Shown: positions 21,020 to 30,743 of the stretch, piece after piece
Numbering within the stretch: position 1 is the stretch's first letter
How the letters are laid out: each line of letters opens with the position of its first letter
From: Phycomyces blakesleeanus NRRL 1555(-)
Lineage: Eukaryota; Mucoromycota; Mucoromycetes; Mucorales; Phycomycetaceae
DNA: 64,000 bases
Reading direction: 5' to 3'
NCBI RefSeq assembly: GCF_001638985.1
Contig: NW_017265143.1
Location: 508,259 to 572,258, forward strand
Notes under the pieces: model-generated
Told to the model about the DNA's origin: nothing
Seen by the model: the letters and a program-made list of their open reading frames with translations, nothing else
Database searches by the model: none
Translations under genes and position numbers: made by a program

Positions 21020-23464
21020 GATGACAGAAAGGAATTGGGGGATCACCGCCGCAGAGCAAGCTAGCAGAAACGACTTTAATGTTTTTTGCAGCGTTTGGAT
21101 TATGGCTCCATATCATCACACAGCTTTGGCAAGCTACGACACTAATCAGTCCGTAAACACAAAAGTCAAATCCTCCTATTGACAATAATGGTAGGCATAT
21201 TCCGAAATATTAGCAGTCTGGTTCTACACAACCAAATGTGTTCAACTTTTACTTTTGATGTCTTGAATTCGTCAACGTAGAGAACCAACAGTCCACCTTC
21301 TTTTTCTCTTATTTTAAGCATTCTGAGCAAAGTTTCTGTCAACACTACTTGGTGGAATTTTAAGTTCACCGAGTATTTCCTTTTCATCCCATGCATCCCC
21401 ATGCATCCCATTCCCAAAAACAATTATAGAAATCTTGCTTTTGGTGTATTTCGAATCCAAGGGTCTTCACTTATGAAATATAGATGTATCTATATGAGTT
21501 TTAGGCATTTGTGATAAGGATGAAGTATAGAGTATATTACATTTCTTTATTCTTTGTATTAACTTCTTTTCTTTCTTGTTTTGTCTCGGTTTTCTAGCCT
21601 TTCTTGCTTTTCTGTTATTTCTTGTATGTTTTCTTTTTTTTAAATATTGTACTTTCTTCCACAGTAAATCAGAATATTACTCATTTTGTTCTGCTCTCTC
21701 TGACGACTTTGATACAAATGGAAGCTTTTCTTTGCAGTGTCACTTTTGTAAAATTCAAAGTACGGTTGCAAATGTGATTTAACATAGTCAAGGTAATCTA
21801 TATACTTTTGCAGTGAAAAGGTTTTTGGAATCGGTTTGTTTCTGAGTATTCCTAGCATGCCTTCCTTTTTAACTCTTCTTGTCAGGCCATATATTGTATT
21901 ATATTCTTTTCGAGTAAATCTTCTCAATCGGTATCCTCTATTTCTGTCCCTTTATGATTATGTAAAGTTGGAAGAACGACCGGGGCCAATTTATGCTAGA
22001 GAAGATCTTTCGAGATCTTCATGTACCAGAAATTCTTGTGAATATTTTACCATGTAATAATAAAAGCCCAAACTATCGAATGGTTTTATCACTGACTTAT
22101 ATATTACATCGTCTGAATAGTAGCCGTTATTTCTTAAAAGGCTTGAAAACGCTTACGTATTTCATTTAACCCCTCTTGTTTGTTTCTCACTAAAGCTGTA
22201 TATGTGTATACTAGTAGAATGAGTGTATATATTACTGCTTACACCGTACCTTTTTCAATCTTAACTTTGAAAATTCAAAAAACTTAAAAAAAAACATGTC
22301 TTGATCTTCAATGAAAGCCGTGGGCGCTTTTTAAAAGTCTCTTGTGAATACCTTTAACCCTGTAGGTCTTATAAGAAAATGACCTTAACTTAGAAGGCTC
22401 TACAGTTAAAGCAAGCAGCTTTGGTAAATATGTTTTGAGCTTTGTTTTTTGATTTTCTTTGTTGACTTTAGGTGCCTCATTTTATCCTACTGCTTCTTGA
22501 TGGGATCTTTGTTCTTTGCCGTATTCTTGCTTATATTCTAACACGATATGCCTGAGTATTGGTACGTATCATCCGATAGAAGAAGACATACTTGACAGTG
22601 TGGCAGGTCTTAGAATATTAACTTGAAATGAGTCATCGTAAACGAGATTAATAACTCTGATATTCATCTGAAACTAGGGTTTTCAGGCTTGCCTAGTTGT
22701 AAGGGAGGCCACATACTTTCTGGTAGCAAAATTGCCCGACGATGTTCTTCTCGGCTATATTATACTAAATATGTAATAAAGAATTTAAGTCAGTGACAAT
22801 ACTTATGTTTGATTTCGTTGTGTCTATAATACCTCATTATCTTACGCACGTTAGGGATTAGTTTTGAAAACTTCAGGAGTATAAATGAAATTAACTGTTG
22901 CTGGAATAATTCGACAATGTGCTTAGTATATACTGTAACAGCTTCGGTACAAGCAGGCAATAAATACTGGCTATATATTTTTTGCCGACTCTGCCGCGTA
23001 TTTGATATCATTATGTTCACTGAACTTTTCCAGGAATCTACTGTGTCGTCTGGTAGTGGCCATGTACTTGTAGCTTCTTTGCCAATTATTAAAAGAGTTG
23101 TGGTGTACCAGAAATTTTGAGAGACTACTTTTTTTGCTTACAGCTTTTTGATAATTTTTTTCTATAAAATAATAGCTTACAGACAGTTGAGAGCGAGACA
23201 ATATCTGTCGAACTTGGCTTGATATGTCTATAAATGCTGTTATCAAAGCCTCCTTCTGATCCAGTCATTTTTTTCCAGTTTGACCTTTCGTATAACAAAG
23301 GTAAATGGTCCAATCAACGCAACAACCTGGTCTTCCTTTGGTTGTCTTTTTTTTTTGTTGCGGCAATAAGATGATCTTGCACTTACATGGCCCAACTCTT
23401 TACAACTTGCACAAGCGATTGTAGTAGGGACATTGTATGAAGACGTTGAGTTCTGTATATTCAT
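21020..23464 (-). pseudogene. Decayed Fanzor/TnpB-like gene (relic 2)
   Basis: Minus-strand relic. From the N-terminus, 23464-23243 has a CCHC-like knuckle (IACASCKELGHVSARSSYC). Next, 23246-22971 and 23020-22790 are helical frames (DISSQVRQILSRSQLSVSYY; CTEAVTVYTKHIVELFQQQ). Near 21990-21960, IGPGRSSNFT sits where RuvC-I has I-D-P-G-R, with Asp changed to Gly. At 21927-21640 a basic segment reads FTRKEYNTIYGLTRRVKKEG. At 21278-21254, VLYVDEFKTSK precedes the place of the first Cys pair. At 21130-21082, ACQSCVMIWSHNPNAAKNI is the second Cys pair of the zinc ribbon running straight into the RuvC-III core, where N-R-D-x-N-A-A-x-N-I is expected. This order is that of TnpB/Fanzor RNA-guided nucleases. 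Stops and frame changes, including loss of two catalytic Asp, mark it as dead. Joining the N-terminal frames to the C-terminal ones is inference. Confidence 0.62.
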
Positions 23465-24360
23465 TTTGGCAATTTTTCAATTTCTTTCATATCTGCTCGT
23501 TGTTTTTCTTTTTGCTCCATCTAAAAGCTATATCTAATTTATACTTTATGTAAATGGACAAAAAGTTTATGTATTAAGTTTTAAAAAAGAGTGTGCCTAT
23601 TGAAGTAGACGCGGAAGAGTTGTTGTCGATGCCTGCATAAAAGGTTTTATTTTAAATGACCCTTCTGCCAAAAATATTTACACAATACATACATGTTAAA
23701 ACGTGCAATTTAAGTCCAGTGATAAGGCGGCTTGGGTGAACACCAAAATATAATCTACTGTTGTACTTGGGATTCTTTTTTTTCGTGAATTGATTGCGGT
23801 ATTTTATCATTAAGGAAAAGAAAAGTTGATAGAATTAAATAAGCCAAACATATTTTTTATTTAGTCAAATCGAAACTGCGGTAATGTGATTAAGTATTGA
23901 ATTGCTTATTACATTAAGACACTTGAATATTATCACGAACACCTTCTACAAGGCAGTAATTTCATTTCATGGCTGTCTCTGAAGTATCTTGGACATATAT
24001 AGATGATAGTTGTTGCTGCACTTTGCAAATCAGTGTATTTTAAATGGCTCATTGCTCTTGAAATATTTAGATTATTACAGGCAAGACATCTGAACAGTAA
24101 CAAGGATTTCGTCTCAAAACTTGTATTTCACTGTCTGGATATTATTTTTTTGTCCAAAAAAGGTAAACAGATTTTCTGAGTTGTAATTTTGATTTGTCAA
24201 AAAAAAACTGACATCGACTCAATCTCAAGTAGAAACCCTGTATTTTCCAAATAAACAAATTTACAAGTTTACGCAAATATTTGTCGTACCTTCCTTACTC
24301 TCCTCTTCAACGACAACTTTTTTATCTTCCACCTCTCACAATTTTTTTTCGTAAACTATC
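23465..24360. other. AT-rich leader upstream of the gag-like ORF
   Basis: No gene seen. If the following ORF is a Ty3-like gag, its LTR and primer-binding site should lie here, but I could not pair it with a 3' copy. Poly-A runs occur at 24200 and 24240. Confidence 0.4.
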
Positions 24361-25653
24361 ATGAACATCAACACTGAATTCAATCCCATTATCTCGCCCT
24401 GTCGTCTTAATAACAATGCCTTGTCGCCCATTTCAGATGATGACTTGTTCGCAAACTTGAACAAACATGTACCACTTGCAGAGTCTACCCGCGGTCTTAG
24501 TTTCGCTTCTGTTTCTCGTTCCTTGGCTCCTAAGAAGATGGACACAGTTTTGTCTTGTACTGAAATGCTCGAAATGGAACTGGTTCAAAATTTAGAGGCT
24601 TTTAGTGCTGCTCACGCCATAAACGATGAGCAAGCAGCTGAAATAGCACTCAATAAAATCAAGCGCACCAAAGAAGCAATCCTAATTAGTAAAGAGTGCA
24701 GTGAGATTTTGTCTCCCTCTGTTAAGGTCATAGAGAGGGATAGTTACACTAAAAGGTTGACTCTTAATATAAGAGATCTTCCTAAGTTCCAGTTGTCAGA
24801 CGATATGATTAGACCCTTCCCAAATGAAGAGGTATTTCAGTCAGTCGATCATTTCCTTTGTGCTTTTCAGAAGACTATAGATCTATATCTTTTAGACATT
24901 GAACAAGTTTGGAGAACAATCTTCCCGCTCTGCTTGCCTCATGATTATGATAGATGGGTAGAAATGGTTTTGAAGAAATGTGTAGATTGGAAGGCGGCCA
25001 AGAACTGCTTTACAGTAAGACATGAATTGCGGCTATTGATATCGCGATCAGTGAAAGAGGTGTTTACTATGGAGATGCAAAGCACCGAATCAATTGAAGA
25101 TTACTCAAAGAAGTTCCTTCAGGCCGTATCCGATGCTGACCTTGCTAAAGACGATGCTCACATCGCTGATCGCTTTCTTACTTCCCTAACCGTACAAGTA
25201 CAAACACTACTACGATTCATAATAAACCGCTTAGACCTTGGTGGTGAGCTAAAACGCGATTGGACTGTGGAGCAGCTGACACAGATTGGGAGAGGCATCC
25301 TTGGAGATGACAATCGGTTGCATGCTGAAGCTACCCAGCCCATTCCTGATAAAAATGTGCACACTGAGAATATAATGGAGAAGAGAACAGACAAGAAAAT
25401 GGCGAGCTATTCTCGAAAGAAAGTAAACCACAACAGTGTCCAGCATCGTGTTAGCAAGCCGGAAAGATCGTTCTTCTGCTCGCACCATGGCAAGAACCAC
25501 ACGCATGAATCGAGTGAATGTTTCACCTTGGTCAACCGAAAGCCAAAAGTATCTATCTCCGACAGTTGTAACCCTTGCAGACGTTGTGGGGAAAATTACA
25601 TCCGTGGCCATGTATGCAATGATAATGAGCTGGCCCTTATGATTACCCAGTAG
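24361..25653 (+). CDS. Retrotransposon Gag-like protein (Ty3/gypsy type)
   Basis: 430 codons from the ATG at 24361. Residues about 140-320 resemble a retrotransposon capsid: KFQLSDDMIRPFPNEEVFQSV, FQKTIDLYLLDIEQVWRTIF, then MEMQSTESIEDYSKKFLQAVSDADL, the region that gives the Q-x-E-S-x-x-x-Y-x-x-x-F pattern of Gag. A basic tail leads to two Cys/His clusters, FFCSHHGKNHTHESSECF (nucleocapsid-like, as in fungal Ty3 elements) and CRRCGENYIRGHVC near the C-terminus. It is followed within 150 bp by a protease fragment. This is a real, still intact frame, but it belongs to a truncated element and not to a host gene. Confidence 0.72.
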   Translation: MNINTEFNPIISPCRLNNNALSPISDDDLFANLNKHVPLAESTRGLSFASVSRSLAPKKMDTVLSCTEMLEMELVQNLEAFSAAHAINDEQAAEIALNKIKRTKEAILISKECSEILSPSVKVIERDSYTKRLTLNIRDLPKFQLSDDMIRPFPNEEVFQSVDHFLCAFQKTIDLYLLDIEQVWRTIFPLCLPHDYDRWVEMVLKKCVDWKAAKNCFTVRHELRLLISRSVKEVFTMEMQSTESIEDYSKKFLQAVSDADLAKDDAHIADRFLTSLTVQVQTLLRFIINRLDLGGELKRDWTVEQLTQIGRGILGDDNRLHAEATQPIPDKNVHTENIMEKRTDKKMASYSRKKVNHNSVQHRVSKPERSFFCSHHGKNHTHESSECFTLVNRKPKVSISDSCNPCRRCGENYIRGHVCNDNELALMITQ

Positions 25654-25797
25654 ACTACAAGGGAAAAGACTGAGAAAGGGCTCAAGCGCCTCCAAGATTG
25701 TACTGGTATCAAACTCGGAAACATATTATTTGACTGTAAGTACATACTTGATAAAATTAAGAAGATGATTTAAGCTGACGAATTATTTAATCAAATC

Positions 25798-25998
25798 ATG
25801 TATATAAGTATAGAGAATCACAAACTATTTGGAATAGTTGACACTGGTAGCTCACATACATTTTTATGTTTAAGTTTTAAAATGACAGAAATAAATTTAT
25901 TGATATATTCTTCCAATATTTTGTCAAAAAATAATAGTAATATGTGCATCTTCAGCAATGAGATAACTTTTAATTTATCTTGGAGTATTCGGGATTGA
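25798..25998 (+). pseudogene. Retropepsin (aspartic protease) fragment of the Ty3-like element
   Basis: The frame reads HKLFGIVDTGSSHTFLCLSF, with the D-T-G-S catalytic loop of retroviral-type proteases in the usual L/I-x-D-T-G-S/A-x-x-x-F/I setting. It stops after 66 codons in increasingly AT-rich sequence. No reverse transcriptase, RNase H or integrase motif follows, so the pol region is deleted or decayed. A stop and about 140 bp separate it from the Gag-like frame. Confidence 0.7.
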
Positions 25999-26450
25999 TT
26001 TGTAGGTTTGTATCTTAATAATGAAAAAGTAGATATTTTGAGAGTTATTTATTAAAGAAACAAAATAATATTATTTAGATCTGTTACTATTAAAATCTCT
26101 GTAATTCAAATCTCTGTCATATAATAATTGGTTTACACTATATGAGTGTGATATATATATATGTCTAGTGTATATTAGTTCTGGAGATTGTTAACTTGTC
26201 AGGTTTATTAGTAAAAAACAACTAGTATTTGATTGTAGAGTCTGTTCTTCACTCAATTGTAATGTGTATATTATATCTTTTATTCTTTAATAAAGACAAC
26301 CTACATATAATCTCAAAAGATTTTTATATATGTCTCTACTTCCTTTTCATTTTGATTTTTTATATTTAAAGCTTTACTAGTCTTTTACAAAGAGAATTCA
26401 TTATATATTCATTATATATAATACTAAAATTAATATTTTGTTATAGCAAT

Positions 26451-26847
26451 TGTTATATATGTGGGGAAAATAAGATAGAAAATAAAACAAGTGCAGACGA
26501 GAGTATAGTGAGACTTTGTTTTATTAGGAGAAGGGAAAGGATCAGAAAGGAGATGCTGTTCTATTGCTATATGTATTCTGCGTTTATATAGACATTGTAT
26601 TTAACTTGGTGATGATATGATGATATCATGTAAGGTCTGTTTCTCTACCATTATCTTCTATGATTAAATTCTTATGTTTTTAGTGCTATCAACTAGAGTC
26701 TTAATATTTGTCTTAGTATGTTCTTTACATAATTTTCTTGTATAAGGTATATCTTTTAGTATTGTTACTAGTTATTAGTAACTTTATGTGTGTATTTATC
26801 GAGTGTCTGTACTTTTAATTTTAATCTACAATATGTTGGATACAATA
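26451..26847 (-). mobile_element. Solo LTR, family A, copy 1
   Basis: Read on the minus strand, this approximately 397-bp block begins near TGTATCCAACATATTG and ends TTCCCCACATATATAACA. Its first two thirds recur, inverted with respect to this copy, at 28542-28602 plus 29136-29380 (shared tracts include AAAAGTACAGACACTC, TACTAAAAGATATACCTT and GAAACAGAC). Terminal TG...CA-like ends and multiplicity indicate an LTR. Flanks GCAAT/GTAAT could be a degraded 5-bp duplication. Confidence 0.6.
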
Positions 26848-26972
26848 GTAATTAATATGCTAAGAGCCAAAATGCTCTTTTGCACTAAAAAATTAGTTGA
26901 ATAATTTATAATACACTTATACAAATTCTCAAATAAAGCATTCCTATAGTAACCCATTATGGATCCACCCCT

Positions 26973-28316
26973 TTGGGTGGCACATCAACAAGCTGGCAGA
27001 TGGTCTCTAGATCTATTCACTGGTCATTCATCTCCTCTCAACCCAAAAATAAGACTGTCACTATCTTCTTGACACCTTGGAGTGAAATACTCTTCAATAT
27101 AAATCTTGCTGTTGCTACTTGGGCTCGCAGTGTCTACCATGTCAGTGACATTTTCAACCTTGGCAAGACTGCCAACTCTACTCTGGTTGAGCAAATTTTC
27201 TTTTCTATCTTTGGTGCTACGGAGGCACTCTCAACTTGCCTCATCAGTGGCAAGGAACTTCTTACTGAGGTACTCTTCTCTGATGTGAAGATTTGTGAAC
27301 AAGTCATCACCATAGGTTTTTTATATAACAACAAATGCATTGTTGGTACACCAGGTCTTCCTGTTAACAAAAATATTGTGAAAATTAATTTGTACAATAT
27401 CCCTAATTGCTTCCCTGAGACCAATCTACAGGACCCACTTGTTGAGGCTCTGAAGTCTCATGGGAAGGTAGTTCATCTTAAAATCTACTGCTCACCCTTT
27501 GGGACCTTTTGAGGTGAGGCCATTATTATTCTGGACATCTCAGTCATTGAGAACCTTGTACCATTGACTAGTATATTTAAGCTCACTAGTTTCCTCTTGG
27601 GCGAAATTGAGCTTTGGGCTAAGAATATCTTGCCTATTTGTGCCTACTGTTGCAAGAAACGCCACTACCTATGCACATGCACTTGTCGTCCAGCCTGGGC
27701 AAAGTGTTGTTCTGACTGTAAGAAAACTGAACATAAATCTGGTGACTCATCCTGTGTGGCAGTCTAGGCCGGTGGGATCAGGCCTGCTACACCATCTATC
27801 ACAGCTGTTGCTGTGCCAGCACAAACATCTCATACATCTGTTGTGACACCCTCTCCTCCCACTCCTACTCTACCAGCAGTAAACACAGAAGAAGACAAAC
27901 TCGATGCCTACCTTACCGATTTCATTGCTACTGTTATTGTCAAAGATGCAGTTATAGATGAGAGTGCTTCCTTATCTGATATCAAACAGACTGCTTCTGG
28001 GAACACTGAGAGCAACTAGAGTGAGGAGGGTGACAATTCTGACAGAGATCTATACATATATGATAAGACTGGATATAGACTTCTTAGCAGCAAACACTCT
28101 CTCACTGCTCATGGTGCATATACAAGCTCTTACATCAAAGGTCATAGTGAAGTCATCACTCTAAATACTCTGCTAACTCTAGGCATAACTGAGCAGATAC
28201 AGCTTGCATCGAATTTAACTACTGGGGGTAAGTCTCATGTAGTCTTATCTAGGAAACTCATAGTAATTGAGGACTTGGGAGCTATCCAGTCTAGTTCTCT
28301 CTCGTTCTTGTTGTAA
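26973..28316 (+). pseudogene. ORF1/Gag-like retroelement protein with three in-frame stops
   Basis: A single reading frame runs from at least 26973 to TAA at 28314-28316, broken only by TGA at 27510-27512 and TAGs at 27765-27767 and 28017-28019. Before the first stop, VKINLYNIPNCFPETNLQD then LVEALKSHGKVVHLKIYCSP resembles the RRM-like or central fold of LINE ORF1 proteins. After it comes a Cys/His-rich zinc-knuckle region, CAYCCKKRHYLCTCTCRPAWAKC, CSDCKKTEHKSGDSSC. A Pro/Thr-rich linker and acidic tail follow. All three stops are what one C-to-T change in CGA or CAG would give. No ORF2 (endonuclease/RT) is visible next to it. A copia-type gag is the alternative. Confidence 0.6.
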
Positions 28317-28322
28317 ATGAGT

Positions 28323-28541
28323 TGTTGTAAATAAGTATTGACTACTACTGTAATTAAGAATAAGTCTGAAGGAAATAATATAAGTCCTTAGCTATTCTAG
28401 TCAAAGGTGTCTATCAATTACTTTATTATTTAACACACAGATTTATCATGCATGATAGTGATTATATCTCATATGATGATATCACCATAATATGGGATAT
28501 ATCAGTGGATTATTATAAGTATAATTATAACTTATAAACAC
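28323..28541 (+). mobile_element. Truncated LTR, family B, copy 1
   Basis: This block (TGTTGTAAATAAGTATTGACTAC...) matches the first about 220 bp of the complete family-B LTR at 28603-29135 with scattered mismatches. It is cut off exactly where the family-A LTR copy 2 begins at 28542, so family A inserted into it. The remaining 3' part was not found downstream. Confidence 0.65.
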
Positions 28542-29380
28542 TGTTGTATCCAATATAATTGTAGATTTAAATTAAAAGTACAGACACTCAATAAATACGT
28601 ACTGTTGTAAATGAGTATTGACTACTGCTGTAATTGAGAATAAGTCTGAAGGAAATAATATAAGGCCTCAGCTATTCTAATCAAAGGTGTCTACCGATTA
28701 CTTTATTATTTAACACACAGGTTTAGCATGCATGATAGTGATTATATTTCATATGATGATATCACCATAATATGGGATACATCAGTGGATTATTATAAGC
28801 ATAATTATAACTCATAAACACATTTACTTTCGATGTTAATACTTCATTGGGACTACACACATTTATATAATTAATCATACATTAATTATCCCAAGATCAC
28901 GTTGCTCTGATTAAGGCTCAGATAGGATCGATTACCTGACCCTAGTCATATAATTTTCCTGATCCAAAATAATATAAATAGCAGTAGTAGTTCAGTGTAG
29001 GAACCTGGTCAAACTTTGATACAAAATCCTTTCTCAATAAACAAAACCTACATAAGTTCTCACGAATCTTCGTTCCTAATCTCAAATCTTCAATTCTTCC
29101 TCTTAAAAACTTCTTCAACTTCAACCACCACAACACGTACATTGAGTTACTAACAACTAGTAATGATACTAAAAGATATACCTTCCCTTATACAAGGAAA
29201 TTATGTAAAGAACATACTAAGACAAATACTAAGACTCTAGTCAATAACACTAAAAACATAAGAGCTAAATCATAGAAGATAATAGTAGAGAAACAGACAT
29301 TATATGATAGCATCATATTATCACCAAGCTAAATACAATGTCTATATAAATGCACAATACTAATATCAATAGAACAGTAT
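28542..29380 (+). mobile_element. LTR, family A, copy 2, split by a family-B LTR
   Basis: The 5' part is 28542-28602, starting TGTTGTATCCAA, and the 3' part is 29136 to about 29380. Between them lies a complete family-B LTR. The outer sequence matches copy 1 (26451-26847) in the opposite orientation. Similarity is lost after AGAACAGTAT near 29380, so the 3' end is missing. Confidence 0.65.
28603..29135 (+). mobile_element. Solo LTR, family B, with 5-bp target duplication
   Basis: 533 bp beginning TGTTGTAAATGAG and ending CCACCACAACA, i.e. TGTTG...CAACA ends. It is flanked on both sides by CGTAC (28598-28602 and 29136-29140), a direct 5-bp duplication as made by LTR-retrotransposon integrases. 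No internal region is present, so this is a solo LTR left by recombination. A 3' tract AATATAAATAGCAG near 28970 could be a TATA region. Confidence 0.85.
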
Positions 29381-30643
29381 TTCTTGTGGTATTTCAGGTA
29401 CGAAACAATAGAAAAATAAAATATTTGATAATAGAGACGTATAGAAATACTTTGAGACTGTATATAAGTTGTCTTTATTCATAAATAAAAAGTGTCCCTT
29501 TTTATAAGAAAACACAATCTGCTCTTGTCATTACGTCTTAGTTTCTTAAGACTTTCTTCCTTTACTATATTTGGTTATTAGAGTGTATTTACTGCTTAAC
29601 TAGTGTCGGTGTTACAATTATGACATCAAGTCATAAATCGTACTTTTTTAGCTCTTAGCTATTCTTTTCTCTTTTATACTAGAGCTTTAGGACTTCCTAC
29701 TAAATTAGCTCCATATCGATCTGACATAGTTTACCTGGCAGTATGATATAATTATCTTAACAATCTTTAAGATATTATCTACAGTACTAACTGTAATAAT
29801 TATTGGGCTGATTACTTAATTGTTTATATATATTTTATATTGACAAGATGATAGCTACTACATTATCCCAATATGAATATGTTCTTATATGTGATAAATC
29901 CAACATCCAAGTGTCTGAATCACCACAGCCAACAATTTTGACATTTTAGATTGCAAAAATGAAAAGTTGTCAGAATTAACTGAAATTTATTCTGCTGATA
30001 GATAAGGCAATAGTGGTAATGGATGCAATGTTTTTGACAATGGATATATCATTTTGAACAAGATGTAGGATGGATTGATGAAGCCTTTGTATGGATGCAA
30101 CTACTTTTTCTGTTATGTCTTGTGTAATGGTAGCTTACGTGAAAGAGAGATAGGGGATGTAGCTCACATTAAAGATTATATTTTATTAAAGGAGATATTG
30201 CTGGCCATCTATAGATCATACAGTCTCCAAAGTACAAAAAGAAGATATAAAAAAGTCTCAAGGGATCACAAAAGACAAAAAAAAGAGAGAAGAAAGAGAA
30301 GATCAAATCATAATAGCTTCAATGGCTGAACCTGCTCTCCACTTTGCAGCTGTGAAAATAGTTGTAACAGTGAAAAGGAGAAAACAGAATTGCAGAACAA
30401 AGAACTTTTCAGACAGCAAAGAACAAAAGAGAAAGAAGAGAGATAAAGGGAGTAAAGAACAATGAAAAGTAGAGAGCTATAAAAGAAAAGAAAAAGTCTA
30501 AATTATATCCAAAGAGCACTATGTTCAGTCTCATGTGAATAGTCATCATCAGGATTACATATAACATCTATGTGCCAGAGAATAGTCATCAGTGGTATTT
30601 AGCATGCATTTAATAGTTTTTAAGATAATAAAGTCAAGGATTT
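29381..30643. other. AT-rich gene-free stretch before the tRNA
   Basis: No recognisable gene. An 84-codon frame at 30075-30329 becomes a purine-rich, Lys/Arg-rich low-complexity tail and I do not support it. 30230-30500 is strongly purine-rich on the plus strand. Confidence 0.4.
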
Positions 30644-30716
30644 GGGGATGTAGCTCAAATGGTAGAGCGCTCGCTTAGCATGCGAGAGGCACTGGGATCG
30701 ACGCCCAGCTTCTCCA
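30644..30716 (+). tRNA. tRNA-Ala (anticodon AGC)
   Basis: A 73-nt cloverleaf without intron. Acceptor GGGGATG pairs with CTTCTCC, with one T-T mismatch and one G-T pair, and A is the discriminator base. The D arm includes AGCTCAAATGGTAGAGC. The anticodon stem-loop is CTCGCTTAGCATGCGAG, with AGC in the loop. The T arm is CTGGG-ATCGACG-CCCAG. The T loop departs from TTCRANY and the acceptor mismatch is unusual for fungal tRNA-Ala, so this may be a slightly decayed copy or the head of a tRNA-derived repeat. A T-rich tract near 30762-30768 could stop RNA polymerase III. Confidence 0.82.
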
Positions 30717-30725
30717 ATTGAATCG

Positions 30726-30743
30726 AAATTTCACGTGAAATTT
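30726..30743. promoter_or_regulatory. 18-bp perfect palindrome with CACGTG core
   Basis: AAATTTCACGTGAAATTT lies 10 bp after the tRNA. CACGTG is a bHLH/E-box core and the flanks extend the dyad to 18 bp. It could be a binding site or a short hairpin; no flanking gene clearly uses it. Confidence 0.35.
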
